From Bacillota bacterium (GTDB taxonomy: Bacteria > Bacillota > Clostridia > Acetivibrionales > DTU013), in contig JAEYRB010000041.1 of assembly GCA_023409735.1 (NCBI GenBank), forward strand, positions 57,293 to 121,292: 64,000 nucleotides of DNA, written 5' to 3'. Shown piece by piece: positions 61,363 through 64,000 of this stretch. The notes beneath the pieces are model-generated. The model searched no databases, had not been told where the DNA came from, and saw only the letters and a program-made list of their open reading frames with translations. The position numbers and the translations under genes are program-made. The first letter of the stretch is position 1. Every line of letters begins with the position of its first letter.

Positions 61363-63585
61363 TTATTTTACCCAATCAGCTAAATCTCTTATTGTCCATG
61401 TTGAACCTGGAGCAACAAGTACATTACCTAACATATCAGAAATATTTAAAGCTTGAGTTACAGTTGTTCTAGAGGGAGTGTTGTCTGATTTAGCTTCAAT
61501 CCTTAATATAACTTCGTAGCTCTCAGTATATTCTTGTCTACCGTTATTATTTGCATCATAGAATTGAACTTCTTTTACCGTATAACCATCAACTTTGAAT
61601 GTATCTATTGACAATGAAGTAAAATCTATAGCATCAGTGAATGTAATTGATACTAAAGCAATATTACCCTCATTTAACTTATTATAATTATTTTCTGGGT
61701 CAATGGCTATACCATCTTCACCATCTTTATCTTTGTATCCGTAGATAACAACCTCAGGAGTTTTATCATCGTCACCTTTGAACTTATACTTTGCTATCTC
61801 TGGAGCAGCTTTATCTGCAACTTTTATATTTTTTTGTGATGGTTTTAATTCTGTACCAAAAACTGATTTTGATGATGTAGTAGCTTTTGTATTTATATAT
61901 ATTGGTTCTGTAAAGGGTTTATCATATGGTCTACCATAATAACCAATCATTTCAACATAATAAGTAAATGTAGCGTCAGAATTGACATCTTGATCAAGAA
62001 CTAATACTATCTCAGTATTTCCATCATCATTAACAGTTTGTGATTCTACCGAAGAAATTCCAATTGCACTGTAAGTAGTTAAACTTGTTCCACATAATTC
62101 AACATCAGAATAATCGAATGTATCTAGCTCTGTGTCAAATGCAATTTTAATCTTATTTATTGTAGTTAATTCTGCTCTATTTATTACTACTTCTGGTTTT
62201 AGTTCTACATCAATATTCATTAATGTTTTAGAATCAACGAATGTATTTCCTGCCAAATCCATGATTGGAGCAATTTTTACATCAGGTAAATCAACCTCTT
62301 CGTTTAAGTCAATGAGAACAACCTTTTCTGATATCTTAGAAATCTCTTCATCATCATCTAATTCACGCCATGCAGCACTATCCTTTGGCTGAACTATATA
62401 GTTCGATTTATCAAGCATCTGTGATTCGTTCATTTGCTCGCTGAATTTTAAATAAATCTTTCCATCAGCTTTAACTACACAACAATCATCTTCATATATT
62501 TCTGGTGGTGTATAATCACCAGTAGTAAATGTTGTTACATAATCATTTTCCATTTTAGTGCCCGCAGCATCTTTAATTGCCTTTTTAACAACTACTTCAT
62601 ATTCAGTATTGTCGTCTAATTTTCCTGGTACAGTTATGACAACTGTTTTTGAATCAACTAATATAGCACTGCCAGTAGTTAATGCAACTCCTATAGCACT
62701 TCCAGTAGTTGAATCACTACCGTTTGAGTTAATTTCGTAGTTTGCTTCATCTTCGGCTGATTCTTTATCCATATCAGCATTAAACTTTATTTCTACTTGC
62801 TTAGTGTTTAATGCCGTAACTGACTGAACTATTAATTTATTAACTGTTGGATCACCGCCACCTGTTGGAACACTGCCACCTCCGATAGGTGCAGCTACTA
62901 TCAAACCTGCTTTTACAGCCTTAGCCTTTAAATCAGTATTATCACCAACGATATCAGCGATTACGGTTTTTTGACTAGCTTTTTCAGCAGTAAGAACACC
63001 ATACATAATGCCAACTGCAACATCCCTAGTTAAATCTCCAGTTATAGCTGCATCAACCTTGCTCCCTTTAGTTTCTGCAAGCTTAGCAACTGATTGCTTG
63101 TAATCTGCAACAGTATAACCCATTTGCCTGAGTATAAATGTAGCGAATCTAGCAGCTGTAACAGTATCCTTAGCCCCTACAAAGAATTTACCATCTTGTG
63201 TTGAACCTCTTAAAATACCATCTGCTGCTGAATAAGCAACTACGTTCTTAGCATAATCTGAGATGCTAGCAGCATCATCAAACTTAGCCAAAGCTTTAGA
63301 TACTTGGTCAGCTGTTAATTTATTAGCCGTCTCGTAGTAACCAAATAACTTTGCTAAAAATATTAATGAATCCTGTGTAGTTAATGCATCTTCAAGGCCT
63401 ATCTCAGGATCATTTGCATCTTGACCTGCATAGAGACCAAGATCTTTTAATGTTGCAGCTTTGTCAGCATTTGCAACTGCATTTTGATTTGCTGTTGTTG
63501 CATCATCTGCGAATACAGCAGCCATAGAAGTAAGCACTAATGCAATTGCTAATACGGCTGCAGTTATCTTTCCGAGATTTCTCAT
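61363..63585 (-). CDS. S-layer-type protein: SLH-like N terminus and Ig-like (SbsA/Big_5) domains
   Basis: A 740-residue exported protein. Signal peptide MRNLGKITAAVLAIALVLTSMAAVFA, SLH-like repeats in the first ~220 residues (LKDLGLYAGQ...ALTTQDSLIFLAKLFGY; DYAKNVVAYSAADGILRGS...VTAARFATFILRQMGY; ITGDLTRDVAVGIMYGVL), a Gly/Pro hinge (GGGSVPTGGGDP), then several Ig-like domains of the SbsA type (VTALNTKQVEIKFNADMD; NYVTTFTTGDYTPPE; IYLKFSEQMNESQML; LTTINKIKIAFDTELDTF). The ATG at 63585 with GGAGG ten bases upstream is the true start. Likely a major cell-surface lattice or surface-scaffold protein. Confidence 0.88.
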   Translation of the reverse strand: MRNLGKITAAVLAIALVLTSMAAVFADDATTANQNAVANADKAATLKDLGLYAGQDANDPEIGLEDALTTQDSLIFLAKLFGYYETANKLTADQVSKALAKFDDAASISDYAKNVVAYSAADGILRGSTQDGKFFVGAKDTVTAARFATFILRQMGYTVADYKQSVAKLAETKGSKVDAAITGDLTRDVAVGIMYGVLTAEKASQKTVIADIVGDNTDLKAKAVKAGLIVAAPIGGGSVPTGGGDPTVNKLIVQSVTALNTKQVEIKFNADMDKESAEDEANYEINSNGSDSTTGSAIGVALTTGSAILVDSKTVVITVPGKLDDNTEYEVVVKKAIKDAAGTKMENDYVTTFTTGDYTPPEIYEDDCCVVKADGKIYLKFSEQMNESQMLDKSNYIVQPKDSAAWRELDDDEEISKISEKVVLIDLNEEVDLPDVKIAPIMDLAGNTFVDSKTLMNIDVELKPEVVINRAELTTINKIKIAFDTELDTFDYSDVELCGTSLTTYSAIGISSVESQTVNDDGNTEIVLVLDQDVNSDATFTYYVEMIGYYGRPYDKPFTEPIYINTKATTSSKSVFGTELKPSQKNIKVADKAAPEIAKYKFKGDDDKTPEVVIYGYKDKDGEDGIAIDPENNYNKLNEGNIALVSITFTDAIDFTSLSIDTFKVDGYTVKEVQFYDANNNGRQEYTESYEVILRIEAKSDNTPSRTTVTQALNISDMLGNVLVAPGSTWTIRDLADWVK

Positions 63586-63798
63586 GTTCTCAAATCCTCC
63601 TTGTGTATTTTGTATCGGGTGTGCTATGTAAATCCAGGGCAGGCTACGCCTCATCCCAAGTTTATAGCCTAACTCGTAAACCATTTTCTCAGGATAGGTA
63701 TCTTTATCCATACCTGTTAATGTACCTGAGACATTTCCTTCAAGGTCTTCTGCATTAGTAACTTCAACTTTATATACTTTACACCTATCTTTTTGAGC
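63586..63798 (-). pseudogene. Relic of an Ig-like S-layer domain in the leader of the S-layer gene
   Basis: The reading frame of the S-layer gene stays open for 71 codons upstream of its start. It reads CKVYKVEVTNAEDLEGNVSGTLT, which looks like the last strands of an SbsA-type Ig domain, then unrelated codons up to the RBS. It appears to be the end of a lost paralogue fused to the leader. The rest of the window to 64000 is AT-rich and likely contains the promoter, but I cannot fix it. Confidence 0.4.
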
Positions 63799-64000
63799 TT
63801 ATATGCCGTCAATTGCAAATCTGAAGTATCTTGGAAAGAATTGCAGTTATTCTCAACATAATACCATATTAATACAATATTATCTATAAATTTTACAAAA
63901 TATTTTACAAAAAAATGGGCTGTTCGACAATTACAAAACTGCGATTAGCTAAACAATTTAGGAGCAGTCTGAAGCACTCCAAGTACCCTTTGTCATCTAT

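Overview
The window is about 64 kb of AT-rich chromosome from a Gram-positive bacterium of the Clostridia. The evidence is strong GGAGG-type ribosome binding sites, sigma-A-like promoters, lipoprotein solute-binding proteins, SLH/S-layer proteins, BlaI/BlaR-like and YesM/YesN-like regulators, and many sugar ABC transporters. The lplABC-type importer with GH51 arabinofuranosidases would fit a plant-polysaccharide-using, Ruminiclostridium-like clostridium, but that genus-level guess is inference. About nine tenths of the genes lie on the minus strand.

Region 1 (1-11.2 kb) is mixed. It holds a partial TetR gene, a GNAT enzyme, a LysR/DinB divergent pair, an FMN alpha-hydroxy-acid oxidase-like enzyme and a flavodoxin. 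A transsulfuration pair follows (cystathionine gamma-synthase-like plus PatB/MalY C-S lyase) with a LysR regulator, then an aldo/keto reductase and an iron alcohol dehydrogenase. Region 2 (11.5-23.9 kb) is an arabinose-polysaccharide utilisation locus: a YesM-like kinase, a YesN-like regulator and an orphan binding protein, then GH51 - binding protein - LplC - LplB - second GH51-like enzyme. Region 3 (24.2-28.3 kb) holds a TetR gene and an ArsR-type regulator followed by an ABC exporter whose promoter sits between two perfect inverted repeats.

Region 4 (28.8-39.9 kb) is the most interesting block. It encodes a CUT1 sugar-type importer followed by an amidohydrolase, a UPF0597/cysteine-desulfidase-like enzyme, a ROK repressor and an argininosuccinate-lyase-like enzyme without argG. 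Upstream lie a ROK kinase and an MFS transporter. This looks like an undescribed catabolic pathway for an imported compound containing a C-N or C-S bond. A tandem TTGTTGTG-type array lies in the promoter region of the importer, and a XylR-like operator lies in front of the kinase.

Region 5 (40.7-53.3 kb) has an AraC-GNAT fusion, MFS efflux pumps, a long ROK protein, two related secreted proteins (one with SLH repeats), a tRNA-dihydrouridine synthase and a BlaI/M56 pair with no beta-lactamase. Region 6 (53.7-64 kb) has a PNPOx-family protein with an AraC/GyrI-like regulator, a bile-salt-hydrolase/penicillin-acylase family enzyme, an AraC regulator, an HD protein, a Vat/CatB acetyltransferase and a large S-layer protein with SLH and Ig-like domains.

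A striking theme is the number of gene remnants in the spacers: GNAT, glutathionyl-hydroquinone-reductase-like, FosB/VOC, PIG-L (two copies), DUF6273, VOC, RICIN, ArsA-like and S-layer Ig pieces. This points to continuing gene loss and recombination. No tRNA, rRNA, CRISPR array or intact insertion sequence was recognised.
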